Assembly: GCA_934232845.1 (NCBI GenBank)
Contig: CAKQGD010000018.1
Span: forward strand, 1-30,386
Length of the DNA: 30,386 bases
Direction: 5' to 3'
DNA from: an uncultured Oscillospiraceae bacterium
GTDB lineage: Bacteria > Bacillota > Clostridia > Oscillospirales > Ruminococcaceae
The notes under the pieces are model-generated. The model searched no databases and was not told the DNA's origin. It was given only the letters and a program-made list of their open reading frames with translations. This document shows positions 22,454 to 29,819 of the stretch, piece after piece; the stretch's first letter is position 1; each line of letters opens with the position of its first letter. The position numbers and the translations under genes were made by a program.

Positions 22454-22519
22454 CAAAACCGTTTCATTCACTGTTGGAACATTTTTTTATTTTGGCTTGC
22501 TCCTCTCGCAAAACCGTTT
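22454..22519. repeat. Two 11-base direct repeats upstream of the lipoprotein pair
   Basis: CAAAACCGTTT occurs at 22454-22464 and 22509-22519, 55 bases apart. The second copy extends to the palindrome AAAACCGTTTT. They lie 60-125 bases ahead of the start at 22394, so they may be operators. The 293-base gap holds no other clear feature except the terminator at 22633-22664. Confidence 0.35.
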
Positions 22520-22632
22520 TCGAGAAAGTGCGCCGCAAGGGATTTCTTTGAACAGATGAGAAGCTATCTCTGAAATGCATCCTCACCGCCTGTAACTGCG
22601 CAAGACCTCTTTTTCTCAAAGAGAAAAACGAA

Positions 22633-22664
22633 AAGACGGCCGTTCTTTTAAAAACGGCCGTCTT
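22633..22664 (-). terminator. Terminator of the reductase-thioesterase unit
   Basis: AAGACGGCCGTT (22633-22644) and AACGGCCGTCTT (22653-22664), perfect 12-bp stem. On the - strand TTTTCGTTTTTC follows. Confidence 0.8.
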
Positions 22665-22687
22665 AGAGAGCAAGACTTCTTCTGAAT

Positions 22688-23074
22688 TCACTTTACGCGC
22701 GACGCAGCTTTCTCCAAAAAGCGCCCGGCATCCACAATGACACGCTCATGCGTTCCTTCTCCGATCAGTCCCGCGTCGTCAAACGCCTGCACCGCAAACG
22801 TAACGCTGCGTCCCTGCGACAGGGTGACCGTACTTTCCGCACGCACGGTGCCGCCGACCGGGGTGGCTGCCAGATGCCGAATGGAAAGCGACACGCCGAC
22901 GGATGTGGCCCCGTCCTTCAGATACGGCGTCAGCGAAAATGCCGCCGCTTCCTCCATCAGCGCCGCCATAACCGGCGTCGCCAGAACGGAAAGATCTCCC
23001 GATCCGACCTCCTTTGCCGTCAGCTGCGGCGTCACCGTCTTCTGTGCCATGCCCTTTGCCCCAATTGGGATCAT
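22688..23074 (-). CDS. Hotdog-fold thioesterase, FlK-like
   Basis: 128 residues from an ATG at 23074, chosen because AAGGAG lies eight bases before it; an ATG two codons earlier is too close to the ribosome site. ATPVMAALMEEAA and SIRHLAATPVGGTV match the two motif regions of the FlK (fluoroacetyl-CoA thioesterase) family, where Thr, Glu and His form the active site. The family hydrolyses or binds short acyl-CoA. It follows the reductase gene by about 16 bases in the same transcript, so its acyl-CoA may be a product or side product of that enzyme; this is inference. No evidence for fluorinated substrates. Confidence 0.82.
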   Translation of the reverse strand: MIPIGAKGMAQKTVTPQLTAKEVGSGDLSVLATPVMAALMEEAAAFSLTPYLKDGATSVGVSLSIRHLAATPVGGTVRAESTVTLSQGRSVTFAVQAFDDAGLIGEGTHERVIVDAGRFLEKAASRVK

Positions 23075-23090
23075 CGTCATCTCTCCTTTT

Positions 23091-24980
23091 TCATTCCGCA
23101 GTCAATGCCGCGGCCGCCTGCGCGGCCTGTGCGATTGCATCAATCGCTGTTGCCGTTTCAGCGGCGTCGCCGATCAAAATCAGCTTGATAAAAGGATACT
23201 GCTTTTCTATCATTTGTGCAAGCGTCAGATTTCCGCGCCGTCCCGCAGCGACTACCAAAGCATCAAAGGGGTCAAAGGTTTCTTTCTTTCCTTCCCGTTC
23301 CGTTTGGATCTCAGGCAGACAAATTTTCAGAATTCTTGTATGCGGATGATATATGACGCCGTCCTTTTTCAAACGCTCCATGAGAAAATATCGTCTGGGC
23401 GCATTCAAACCCTGCGCGGGTTCGTCAAGAACATCGAACATCTCAACCTTTTTGCCCTTTGCCCCCAGAAATTCCGCCGTCTCCGCACCGACAAGACCCG
23501 CTCCGAGCACCGCCACGCGGCTTCCTGTAATTTCCGCGCCCAAAAGCACTTCGTCACCCGTGAAAACATCTGCGGAATCGATTCCGGGGATCGGGGGCAC
23601 CGCCGCATGCGTACCGCAGGCGTACAGCACGATGTCCGGCCTCTCTTTTTCGATCCATTCCGCCGTTGCCGGACAGCCGCACCGAACCTCTATCCCAAAT
23701 CTCTGCAGTAAGGCAAGACGATACTGTGTCACTCGATTCATATTTTCTTTATGGGGAGGCAGTGCAGACAGATTGATCAGACCGCCGGGCTGACCGGCCG
23801 CCTCGACCACAAGCGGACGAATTCCTCTGCGCGCCAGTACACAAGCGGCCTCCAGCCCGGCGGGTCCCGCGCCGATAATCACAATTTTCTTCTTTTTCAG
23901 CGCCTCGTCAGCGGGGTCACAGCGCAGCACCGCCTCACGTCCGAGAAACGGGTTCTGCAGACATCGAATCTTTTTATAGCGCTTTGGATCCCTGCAGCCC
24001 TGATCGCAGCCGAGGCATACGCACGGCGGTTCGGGATTGACACCCATGTACTTGTTGACAAGATCCGGATCCGCCAGAAGCGCGCGTCCCATCGCAACGA
24101 AATCCGCTCTGCCGGAAGAAATCACTTCATCCGCCTCCTCAAGCGTCACAATGCGGTCCACCGCCACAACCGGAACGGACACCGCGCGCTTTACAGTCTC
24201 GGCGGCCGACACGTTAAAACAGTCGTCTACATCCATGGGCGCGTAGCTCCACTGCTCCGAAGCCGGCATTCCGCAGGAAACATGGATACAGTCGGCCCCT
24301 GCCCGGACCAATTCCAGACAGATGAGAGCCGACTCCTCAATGACGCGTCCTCCGGGCACATATTCGCTGCCGCTGATGCAGAAGGTAACCGGAAAGTCAT
24401 CCCCGCAGAGACGCTTGATCGCCCGGATGATCTCCACGGAAAAACGGGCTCTCTCCTTCCAGCCGCCGCCATACCCGTCCGTGCGGTGATTGTAAAGCGG
24501 AGAAAGAAACTGAGCGATTTCATGTGCATGCCCGCCGTGAATTTCGACACCGTCCACACCGTGCTCCCGGCAGCGCAGAGCGCCGCGTGCATAGCTCTCT
24601 ACCAAAAAATCAATGGTCTCCTGATCGTAAGTATCGATTTCCTTGACATCGACACCGCGGCCCGCTTGAATTTTAGCGGGATGCAGCTGACAGAACAGCA
24701 CTGCGCCATATCCGTGCACCATGGCGGCCATTTCCTCCCACCGCACCATACAGCTCTCATCCGCAATGGAGGGACGCCCCGCATTCGCCTTGCCGTGAGG
24801 GCTGCCGCCGATGGTCAGCAGCCCTGTGCCGCCTCTGGCTCTTGCACGGACAAATTCCATCATATCGTCGCTGATTTCACCGTTTTCCCCACAAAAATAA
24901 GTGCAGATTGACGGAAGTATCACACGGTTTTTCACTGTTACCCGGCCGATTTTCATCGGCGTCAGCACTGAATGTTTCAT
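23091..24980 (-). CDS. Old-yellow-enzyme family FMN/4Fe-4S/FAD reductase (FadH/BaiCD-like)
   Basis: 629 residues from an ATG at 24980 with AAGGAGG six bases upstream. An OYE-type TIM barrel (1-315) opens LTPMKIGRVTVKNRVILPS and has EIHGGHAHEIAQFLSP and NHRTDGYGG. A 4Fe-4S motif follows (Cys322, Cys325, Cys329, Cys340), then a FAD domain (IVIIGAGPAGLEAA near 367) and an NAD(P) domain (VAVLGAGLVGAETAE). This is the layout of 2,4-dienoyl-CoA reductase, enoate reductase and the bile-acid enzymes BaiCD/BaiH, all reducing enone or enoyl C=C bonds. Substrate cannot be told. The promoter carries a palindrome; the thioesterase follows. Confidence 0.92.
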   Translation of the reverse strand: MKHSVLTPMKIGRVTVKNRVILPSICTYFCGENGEISDDMMEFVRARARGGTGLLTIGGSPHGKANAGRPSIADESCMVRWEEMAAMVHGYGAVLFCQLHPAKIQAGRGVDVKEIDTYDQETIDFLVESYARGALRCREHGVDGVEIHGGHAHEIAQFLSPLYNHRTDGYGGGWKERARFSVEIIRAIKRLCGDDFPVTFCISGSEYVPGGRVIEESALICLELVRAGADCIHVSCGMPASEQWSYAPMDVDDCFNVSAAETVKRAVSVPVVAVDRIVTLEEADEVISSGRADFVAMGRALLADPDLVNKYMGVNPEPPCVCLGCDQGCRDPKRYKKIRCLQNPFLGREAVLRCDPADEALKKKKIVIIGAGPAGLEAACVLARRGIRPLVVEAAGQPGGLINLSALPPHKENMNRVTQYRLALLQRFGIEVRCGCPATAEWIEKERPDIVLYACGTHAAVPPIPGIDSADVFTGDEVLLGAEITGSRVAVLGAGLVGAETAEFLGAKGKKVEMFDVLDEPAQGLNAPRRYFLMERLKKDGVIYHPHTRILKICLPEIQTEREGKKETFDPFDALVVAAGRRGNLTLAQMIEKQYPFIKLILIGDAAETATAIDAIAQAAQAAAALTAE

Positions 24981-25015
24981 ACGATTCCTCCTTATGCTAT
25001 TCATCCGCTTTTTTC

Positions 25016-25171
25016 TCAGTATAGCAAAGTGGTATACCATTCGTCAATCTCAGAAAAAAGATCTTCCTCGAAAAGTCGGGTGAGATAAAAATACAGCGCA
25101 AAACACCTCGGATGTATTTGCACAAGTTCTCTCAGACCCTGTCCCTCGCGGAAGATCTTTTTGCCGTACTT
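25016..25171 (-). other. Inverted repeat region with a start-less open frame
   Basis: AAAAAGATCTTCC (25055-25067) and GGAAGATCTTTTT (25150-25162) are a perfect 13-bp inverted repeat 82 bases apart. Between them nest GGGTGAGA with TCTC-AG-ACCC and AAATACA with TGTATTT. On the - strand the outer stem ends in a T-run, so it may be a branched terminator or RNA element after the nitroreductase gene. The same stretch, read on the - strand from 25171 to a TGA at 25018, is open for 51 codons and looks protein-like (GLRELVQIHPRCFALYFYL), yet has no ATG. It may be a gene remnant. The two readings exclude neither each other nor chance. Confidence 0.35.
25018..25047 (-). promoter_or_regulatory. Promoter of the OYE-type reductase with palindromic operator
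   Basis: On the - strand: TTGACG (25047-25042), 18 bases, TATACT (25023-25018). TGGTATACCA (25030-25039), a perfect 10-bp palindrome, sits in the spacer, as expected of a repressor site, for example of GntR type. The leader is about 31 bases. Confidence 0.65.
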
Positions 25172-25196
25172 TTATAAGAACCGGCCTTTTGCGAAA

Positions 25197-25949
25197 TTAC
25201 TCGGCGGGAGAATCCTTCGTCAAAAAGCCCCTGCTGTGAAGAAAATCACCGACCGCATAGCGGGGCTTCATTTCAAGGGCATGGTTGCTGCGGGAAATCC
25301 AGCCGAAACAATCCTCGCCGTGAGAAATCTCCTCAAAATAATGCGCGACCTGTTCGTCATAACAGGCAAGCTTCTCCGTATCCTTCACCTCAGGGTAGCG
25401 GTCCTTGGCCGCGACAAACTCCAGCGGCAGACGGGGGCGCTGCGGCAGGCGCTGCGCCGGATAGCCGAGACACAGCACAAACATGGGGTATACCATATCC
25501 GGCAGATCGAAAGCTTCTGCCATCGCCTCCATATCATTGCGCACGCCGCCGACGATCACGCCGCCGAGTCCCAGTGCCTGCGCGGCGATAAACGCTTTCT
25601 GCGCGGCAAGCGCGGCGTCGGCCACGGCTACCGTAAACAGCTCATGGTTATGCAGAACATTTTTGTCTTGAATGGGCAGAAAACGCTCACAGCGGTGCAG
25701 ATCGGCGCAGAACAGCAGAGCAAGCGGCGCTTCGACGACCCATTTCTGTCCGCCGGAGATGGTCTTGAGCACCTCGCGTTTGGCGGGGTCCGTCACCTCG
25801 ATTATGCTGTAAGCCTGCAGATAGCTTGAGGTGGGCGCCATCTGCGCACAGCGCAGAATTGTTTGCACCGTCTCGGCGGAGACCGGTTTTTTCTCATACT
25901 TGCGGATAGAACGATGATCCATCAAAAGGTCGATTGTCTGATTGCTCAT
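25197..25949 (-). CDS. NfsA/NfrA-type nitroreductase (FMN-dependent NAD(P)H oxidoreductase)
   Basis: 250 residues from the ATG at 25949. Motifs: DHRSIRKYEKKPVS (FMN phosphate Arg/Ser), LRCAQMAPTSSYLQAYSIIEV, ALGLGGVIVGGVRN, and VLCLGYPAQRLPQRPRLP, as in the NfsA/FRP group. It would reduce nitro compounds, quinones or flavins with NAD(P)H. The start is uncertain: family homology begins here, but the best ribosome site (AAAGGAGAG) lies about 24 bases upstream, separated by a small GGGCC/GGCCC hairpin; an ATG at 26000 has no ribosome site. It is divergent from, and probably controlled by, the LysR gene. Confidence 0.88.
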   Translation of the reverse strand: MSNQTIDLLMDHRSIRKYEKKPVSAETVQTILRCAQMAPTSSYLQAYSIIEVTDPAKREVLKTISGGQKWVVEAPLALLFCADLHRCERFLPIQDKNVLHNHELFTVAVADAALAAQKAFIAAQALGLGGVIVGGVRNDMEAMAEAFDLPDMVYPMFVLCLGYPAQRLPQRPRLPLEFVAAKDRYPEVKDTEKLACYDEQVAHYFEEISHGEDCFGWISRSNHALEMKPRYAVGDFLHSRGFLTKDSPAE

Positions 25950-26050
25950 TTTAATTTTCCGGGCCTTGGGCCCTCTCCTTTCTGGTGATACAATACTCAT
26001 TTGATATGGAAGAAAAGACTTGCTTCTTTTAAGAACTGCGTTATAATTGC

Positions 26051-26079
26051 ATTATAAAGCGACTTCTTTCTAAAGTAAA
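26051..26079 (-). promoter_or_regulatory. Promoter of the nitroreductase gene
   Basis: On the - strand: TTTACT (26079-26074), 17 bases, TATAAT (26056-26051). The -35 box overlaps the palindrome at 26073-26085. Confidence 0.65.
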
Positions 26080-26116
26080 ATACTTGTTTTAGAGACGTAT
26101 AATACTTTTAAAGTAT
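26073..26116. promoter_or_regulatory. Two LysR-type palindromes between lysR-like and nitroreductase genes
   Basis: AAGTAAAATACTT (26073-26085) and ATACTTTTAAAGTAT (26102-26116) share TACTT/AAGTA half sites, with centres 30 bases apart (about three helix turns). The second has the T-N11-A form and overlaps the probable + strand -10 (TATAAT 26098-26103) of the LysR gene. This fits autorepression plus control of the nitroreductase promoter. Confidence 0.55.
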
Positions 26117-26129
26117 GGGGGTAGTGTAA

Positions 26130-27062
26130 TTGAATTTTCGGCAGCTGGAATATTTTCTTACCGTCGCAGAAACGAAAAATATCTCTGCCGCGGCAAGGCG
26201 TATTCATATGGCGCAGCCTCCTCTCAGCCGTCAGCTTCAGCTGCTCGAGGAGGAACTGGACACGCAGCTTTTTCTGCGCAGCAACAAAGGGATTGAGCTG
26301 ACCGACGCGGGGCGCAGCCTCTATCTGGAGACGCGCAAACTCTTTGCCAAGGTAGAGGAAATCAAAGAAAACGTCCGCGACAGCGAAAACTGTCTGCGCG
26401 GCAATATCCGCATTGCCGCGTGCTATTCCACTTTGCCGGTCTTTCTGCGCGGGATGAGCCGTTTTCTTGACGAGCATCCTCTGGTACGCTTTTCTCTTCT
26501 GCACGGCACCGCCGAAGAAATGATGCAGCTTGTTGTTGACGGCAGTGTGGACATGCTTTTTTTGCGGACAAAAGCGCCGTCGAACGACCGGCTTCTCTCC
26601 CGTGTGCTTCAAAGCGATCCGATGCGCCTTGTTCTAAACCGAGATATGGATCCCTGCCCCGAACGGGAAAGTTTTCCGCTTACCCTGCTTGAAAGTCTGC
26701 CGCTCTGTCTTTTGGACGGCAAACACTATCCCGGCTACAGCGCGCCCCTGCTTGACTGCTGCCGAAAGTATGAGATCACGCCTCGCATCGTCTGCGAGTG
26801 CTATGACACCTCCGTCGCGATGATGCTGGCGATCAACCGTGTAGCCGCTACGGTGCTTCCGCTTTCCGTCGTATCGGGCTACAGCCATCCCTCGATCTGC
26901 GTCAAAGAAATCGAAAACGTCGAAATGAAAAGCAGCCCCACTGTCATCTGGAACCCGGAAAAGCAGCTTTCCCGCTCGGCAAAGGAATTTCTCTGCGGCA
27001 TCACGGCAGAGGCGTCTTCCTTCGCTGCCGCCTCGGAGAGTTTCGATGTTCCTCTCCTCTGA
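26130..27062 (+). CDS. LysR-family transcriptional regulator
   Basis: 310 residues. The N-terminal helix-turn-helix is typical: MNFRQLEYFLTVAETKNISAAARRIHMAQPPLSRQLQLLEEELDTQLF, listed here by its parts FRQLEYF, ISAAARRIHMAQPPLS and LEEELDTQLF (residues 3-50). The rest is a periplasmic-binding-like effector domain. The start is TTG at 26130 after GGGGG. It is divergent from the nitroreductase gene with two shared palindromes between them, so it probably controls it, perhaps in response to a quinone, aromatic or redox signal; the effector is not visible. A weak hairpin at about 27086-27117 may end it. Confidence 0.93.
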   Translation: MNFRQLEYFLTVAETKNISAAARRIHMAQPPLSRQLQLLEEELDTQLFLRSNKGIELTDAGRSLYLETRKLFAKVEEIKENVRDSENCLRGNIRIAACYSTLPVFLRGMSRFLDEHPLVRFSLLHGTAEEMMQLVVDGSVDMLFLRTKAPSNDRLLSRVLQSDPMRLVLNRDMDPCPERESFPLTLLESLPLCLLDGKHYPGYSAPLLDCCRKYEITPRIVCECYDTSVAMMLAINRVAATVLPLSVVSGYSHPSICVKEIENVEMKSSPTVIWNPEKQLSRSAKEFLCGITAEASSFAAASESFDVPLL

Positions 27063-27213
27063 GAATCAGCGCCGTCATATTTTGTGACAGTGCGGTTCTG
27101 ATCCGCTGTTTTCTCTTCGGACGTACTCTTCTATCTCTGCAGCTCTTTTTATACGAAATTCCTTCTTTTTTTGCGAGGATTTCCCCAACAATTTATTGGT
27201 TTTTTAAAAAACT

Positions 27214-27252
27214 CAGGAGACAGCCTATCCTTTTGAAGGGAGCCGTCTCCTG
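27214..27252 (-). terminator. Terminator of pdp
   Basis: CAGGAGAC (27214-27221) and GTCTCCTG (27245-27252) with inner pairing; on the - strand AGTTTTTT follows. It may also stop rightward transcripts. The 27063-27213 stretch before it holds nothing else clear. Confidence 0.75.
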
Positions 27253-27277
27253 ATTTTCTGATTCAACTGTTTTTTCT

Positions 27278-28603
27278 TTACACAAACCGCTCCACGCCGC
27301 CGCCATGAACGCGTGCGTGAATCAGAGGGACCTGTTTGGGCGGCTGCTCCGCAAACGTCAGAGCCGAGAGATATTCCGCTTCAGCAGACTTGACTGCATC
27401 GGAGCGGTTTGTATACAGCACCGCGAGCACGTCACCACGGTGCACCCGATCTCCGGGCTTTGCACAAATGTGCAGGCCCGCAGAAAAATCGATGACGCTC
27501 TCCTTTGTCTCGCGCCCCGCCCCGAGCAGAACCGATACCGCCCCGATCGCCTCGGTATCCATCGAAGACAGCCAGCCGTCTGCGGAAGACCGGACCGGGT
27601 ATTCTATGGCTGCCTGCGCAAATTTTGAAGGCTCCAGCAGGTAAGAAACGTCTCCCCCCTGCGCCTGCACCATTTTGCAGAATGTATCAAACGCGCGGCC
27701 GGAGTCAATCGCTTCGCGCGCCAAAACACGGCACTTGTCGATTTCTCCCTTTTGGCCGAGGCAAAGCATATTCGCCGCAAGCTCGACGCAGATCTCGTAC
27801 AGGTCGGCCGGGCCGCGGCCGCGCAGGGTCTCGACCGCTTCGGCCACCTCAAGGGAATTTCCGACCGCATGGCCGAGCGGCCGGTTCATATCAGTAATCA
27901 GCGCGACTGTGTGCCGTCCCGTATGCTCGCCGATGGCGACCATTGCCTGCGCGAGCCTAATCGAGTCCTCCGGCGTCTTCATAAACGCGCCGCTGCCGGT
28001 CTTGACGTCAAGTACAATCGCGTCCGCCCCCGCGGCAAGCTTTTTGCTCATGATAGAGGCGGCGATCAGGCCGATGTTATCCACCGTCGCAGTCACGTCG
28101 CGCAGGGCATACAGCTTTTTATCCGCCGGCGCAAGATTGCCGGTCTGCCCGACCACGGCGAGACCCGTTTCACGCACCACGTCAAAAAAGCGCTCCACAC
28201 TCAGAGAAGTACAGAAGCCCGGGATAGACTCCAGCTTATCTACCGTGCCGCCCGTGTGTCCCAACCCGCGGCCTGACATTTTTGCCACGCGCACCCCACA
28301 GGAAGCAACCGTCGGCGCGACGATCAGCGTCGTTTTATCCCCGACGCCGCCGGTGGAATGCTTGTCAACCTTGATTCCGTCGATCGGAGACAGATCGACC
28401 ATATCTCCCGAATGTGCCATGCAGTCGGTTAAATCGCCGGTCTCCCGCGCGGTCAGCCCGCGAAAATAGATTGCCATCAACAGAGCCGCGCTTTGATAAT
28501 CCGGAATGGATCCGTCGGTAACGCCGCGTACAAAAAACTCGATTTCCCGCCGGGTCAGCTCTTCACCGTCACGCTTTTGACGGATAATATCGTACATTCG
28601 CAT
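27278..28603 (-). CDS. pdp: Pyrimidine-nucleoside (thymidine) phosphorylase
   Basis: 441 residues, full length. The family signature SGRGLGHTGGTVDKLESIPG is near residue 110, and KVDKHSTGGVGDKTTL (phosphate-binding loop) near residue 80. A C-terminal domain with HICAKPGDRVHRGDVLAVLYT follows. It splits thymidine, uridine or deoxyuridine into base and (deoxy)ribose-1-phosphate, the substrate of DeoB encoded 22 kb away. The ATG at 28603 follows AGAGGTG; a TTG 21 bases earlier is less likely. Its promoter seems to lie inside the preceding gene, with a terminator hairpin in the leader (see findings). Confidence 0.95.
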   Translation of the reverse strand: MRMYDIIRQKRDGEELTRREIEFFVRGVTDGSIPDYQSAALLMAIYFRGLTARETGDLTDCMAHSGDMVDLSPIDGIKVDKHSTGGVGDKTTLIVAPTVASCGVRVAKMSGRGLGHTGGTVDKLESIPGFCTSLSVERFFDVVRETGLAVVGQTGNLAPADKKLYALRDVTATVDNIGLIAASIMSKKLAAGADAIVLDVKTGSGAFMKTPEDSIRLAQAMVAIGEHTGRHTVALITDMNRPLGHAVGNSLEVAEAVETLRGRGPADLYEICVELAANMLCLGQKGEIDKCRVLAREAIDSGRAFDTFCKMVQAQGGDVSYLLEPSKFAQAAIEYPVRSSADGWLSSMDTEAIGAVSVLLGAGRETKESVIDFSAGLHICAKPGDRVHRGDVLAVLYTNRSDAVKSAEAEYLSALTFAEQPPKQVPLIHARVHGGGVERFV

Positions 28604-28628
28604 ATAAGGCACCTCTTTTCTCAAAAAA

Positions 28629-28658
28629 GAAAGCCCGGACGCAGCCGCCCGGGCTTTC
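28629..28658 (-). terminator. Terminator of the E2-like gene, inside the pdp leader
   Basis: GAAAGCCCGG (28629-28638) and CCGGGCTTTC (28649-28658), perfect 10-bp stem, then TTTTTT on the - strand. It lies about 13 bases past the E2-like stop and ends about ten bases before the pdp ribosome site. Confidence 0.8.
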
Positions 28659-28668
28659 CGCTTCTTCT

Positions 28669-28697
28669 ATTTTAGCGCGTCGGATCGCAATTGACAA
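28669..28697 (-). promoter_or_regulatory. Probable promoter of pdp at the end of the E2-like gene
   Basis: On the - strand: TTGTCA (28697-28692), 17 bases, TAAAAT (28674-28669). The -10 begins with the TAA stop of the E2-like gene. Transcription would start near 28662, four bases before the hairpin at 28658-28629. Confidence 0.55.
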
Positions 28698-29514
28698 CCT
28701 CCGGCGGAATTTCCAACTCCTCAGGATGCCGCAGAAGATGCTTGACATAGCCAAACACCTGTCCGAAATAATGTCCGGACGCAATGCGTTCATCCATCAC
28801 CACACCGAGAGGCAGGTATTGTTTTTCGACCACCGTACCTTTTTCCATTTCGAGGCGTTTTTCCGGAGCGCCTATCGTAATGGCAATGCTGGTCGTGCCA
28901 AATTCGTACACATGATGATAGATCTCGCTCAGACGAATGCTGCCGAGATTGGAAATCAAAAGACTGGTATGGAACGGACTGGCGTCAAGGATCGGACGCG
29001 GCAGAATATTGTGATTGTCCATCCAGATCAAGAGATTCACCAGTGTGCCGGCAAGGATGTGGTGCCGCAGCAGAAAAGATGCGAGACGATCTGTCTTATT
29101 GGATCGTCCCGTTTCGCGGTTCTTTTCGATAAATTCACCTATGCGGCGGCTGACCTCAAAGGAGGTATCCGTCAGCTCAAAATCAATTTTATCCGAGCTG
29201 CCCCGTTCTTCTCCGGGCTTCAGCACGACCATGCTGACCGTAAATTTATTGCGGCAGTATACACGGCGGTTGACGACAAAGCGGTTAAGCCCGGGATAAC
29301 GCGCCGCCGCACGAATGTATGCCGCCAGCACAAGACCAAGATAGCTCATGCCGGGATGCTCTTTTCGGGATCGATTCAGATAAGCGCGCATCGGCTCCAT
29401 CGGAATGTAAACGGTAATCATATTCATCGCATCATAGCGTTTTCTCAGCACATACGAGATCACACCGTAAATCGGGTCGGTGCAGTCAAAAAGCTTTCCG
29501 TCCGTTCTCTGCAC
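28672..29514 (-). CDS. Stand-alone E2-like acyltransferase homologue lacking catalytic residues
   Basis: 280 residues from a GTG at 29514 that follows GAGAGGAG at an 8-base gap and where family similarity seems to begin; an ATG at 29553 gives 293 residues but has no ribosome site. The fold is that of 2-oxoacid dehydrogenase E2 / chloramphenicol acetyltransferase catalytic domains: LLISNLGSI, FGTTSIAITIG, and LPLGVVMDERIASGHYFG align with the E2 ending I-S-N-L-G, ...L-S-F-D-H-R-V-x-D-G. Here catalytic His is Glu and catalytic Asp is Ser (DERIASG). There is no lipoyl or E1-binding domain. It may be a non-catalytic homologue or bind a different ligand. No E1/E3 genes nearby. Confidence 0.75.
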   Translation of the reverse strand: MQRTDGKLFDCTDPIYGVISYVLRKRYDAMNMITVYIPMEPMRAYLNRSRKEHPGMSYLGLVLAAYIRAAARYPGLNRFVVNRRVYCRNKFTVSMVVLKPGEERGSSDKIDFELTDTSFEVSRRIGEFIEKNRETGRSNKTDRLASFLLRHHILAGTLVNLLIWMDNHNILPRPILDASPFHTSLLISNLGSIRLSEIYHHVYEFGTTSIAITIGAPEKRLEMEKGTVVEKQYLPLGVVMDERIASGHYFGQVFGYVKHLLRHPEELEIPPEVVNCDPTR

Positions 29515-29580
29515 AAGCTTCGCTCCTCTCAGGAATAATTTATTCATAGTCATAACATTTTGTACAAAGTATTTTTTCTT

Positions 29581-29609
29581 ATCTTAACGCATTCTTAATG
29601 CGAAAGCAA
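29581..29609 (-). promoter_or_regulatory. Promoter with palindrome for the E2-like gene
   Basis: On the - strand: TTGCTT (29609-29604), 17 bases, TAAGAT (29586-29581). CGCATTCTTAATGCG (29588-29602), 6-bp arms around CTT, fills the spacer and would let a repressor block the promoter. Confidence 0.6.
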
Positions 29610-29700
29610 TCTTTTCTGTTTTTTCTCTTCCATATCCCTTTTCCCCGTGCTTTTGCATACAAAAGCCGTACGGCATCCTTTTTGGAAAAATCAGAGTAAA

Positions 29701-29736
29701 AAAACTGTCGGGGCCATTTCTGGCCCCGACAGTTTT
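29701..29736 (-). terminator. Strong terminator of the VOC gene
   Basis: AAAACTGTCGGGGCCA (29701-29716) and TGGCCCCGACAGTTTT (29721-29736), perfect 16-bp stem with TTTC loop; on the - strand the T-run is TTTTTTT. It lies about 84 bases past the gene end. Confidence 0.85.
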
Positions 29737-29819
29737 CATCTAGGAGTTCAAAACCGATTATTTTTCAGAAAACCGGCAGACGGCGTCTGGAGAGGAACGC
29801 CGAAAGCCGAAGAAAGAAA

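Noticed and set aside
22464..22691. Leftward ORF of 75 codons ahead of the lipoprotein pair
   Set aside because: It starts within the thioesterase gene end, runs through a terminator, and lacks a ribosome site.
22688..23074. Fluoroacetate resistance function for the FlK-like protein
   Set aside because: Only family similarity; many FlK-like hotdog proteins act on other acyl-CoA, and nothing here concerns fluorinated compounds.
23751..24911. Rightward ORF of 386 codons opposite the OYE-type reductase
   Set aside because: The leftward frame has all OYE, 4Fe-4S, FAD and NAD motifs; the rightward one has none and is a shadow.
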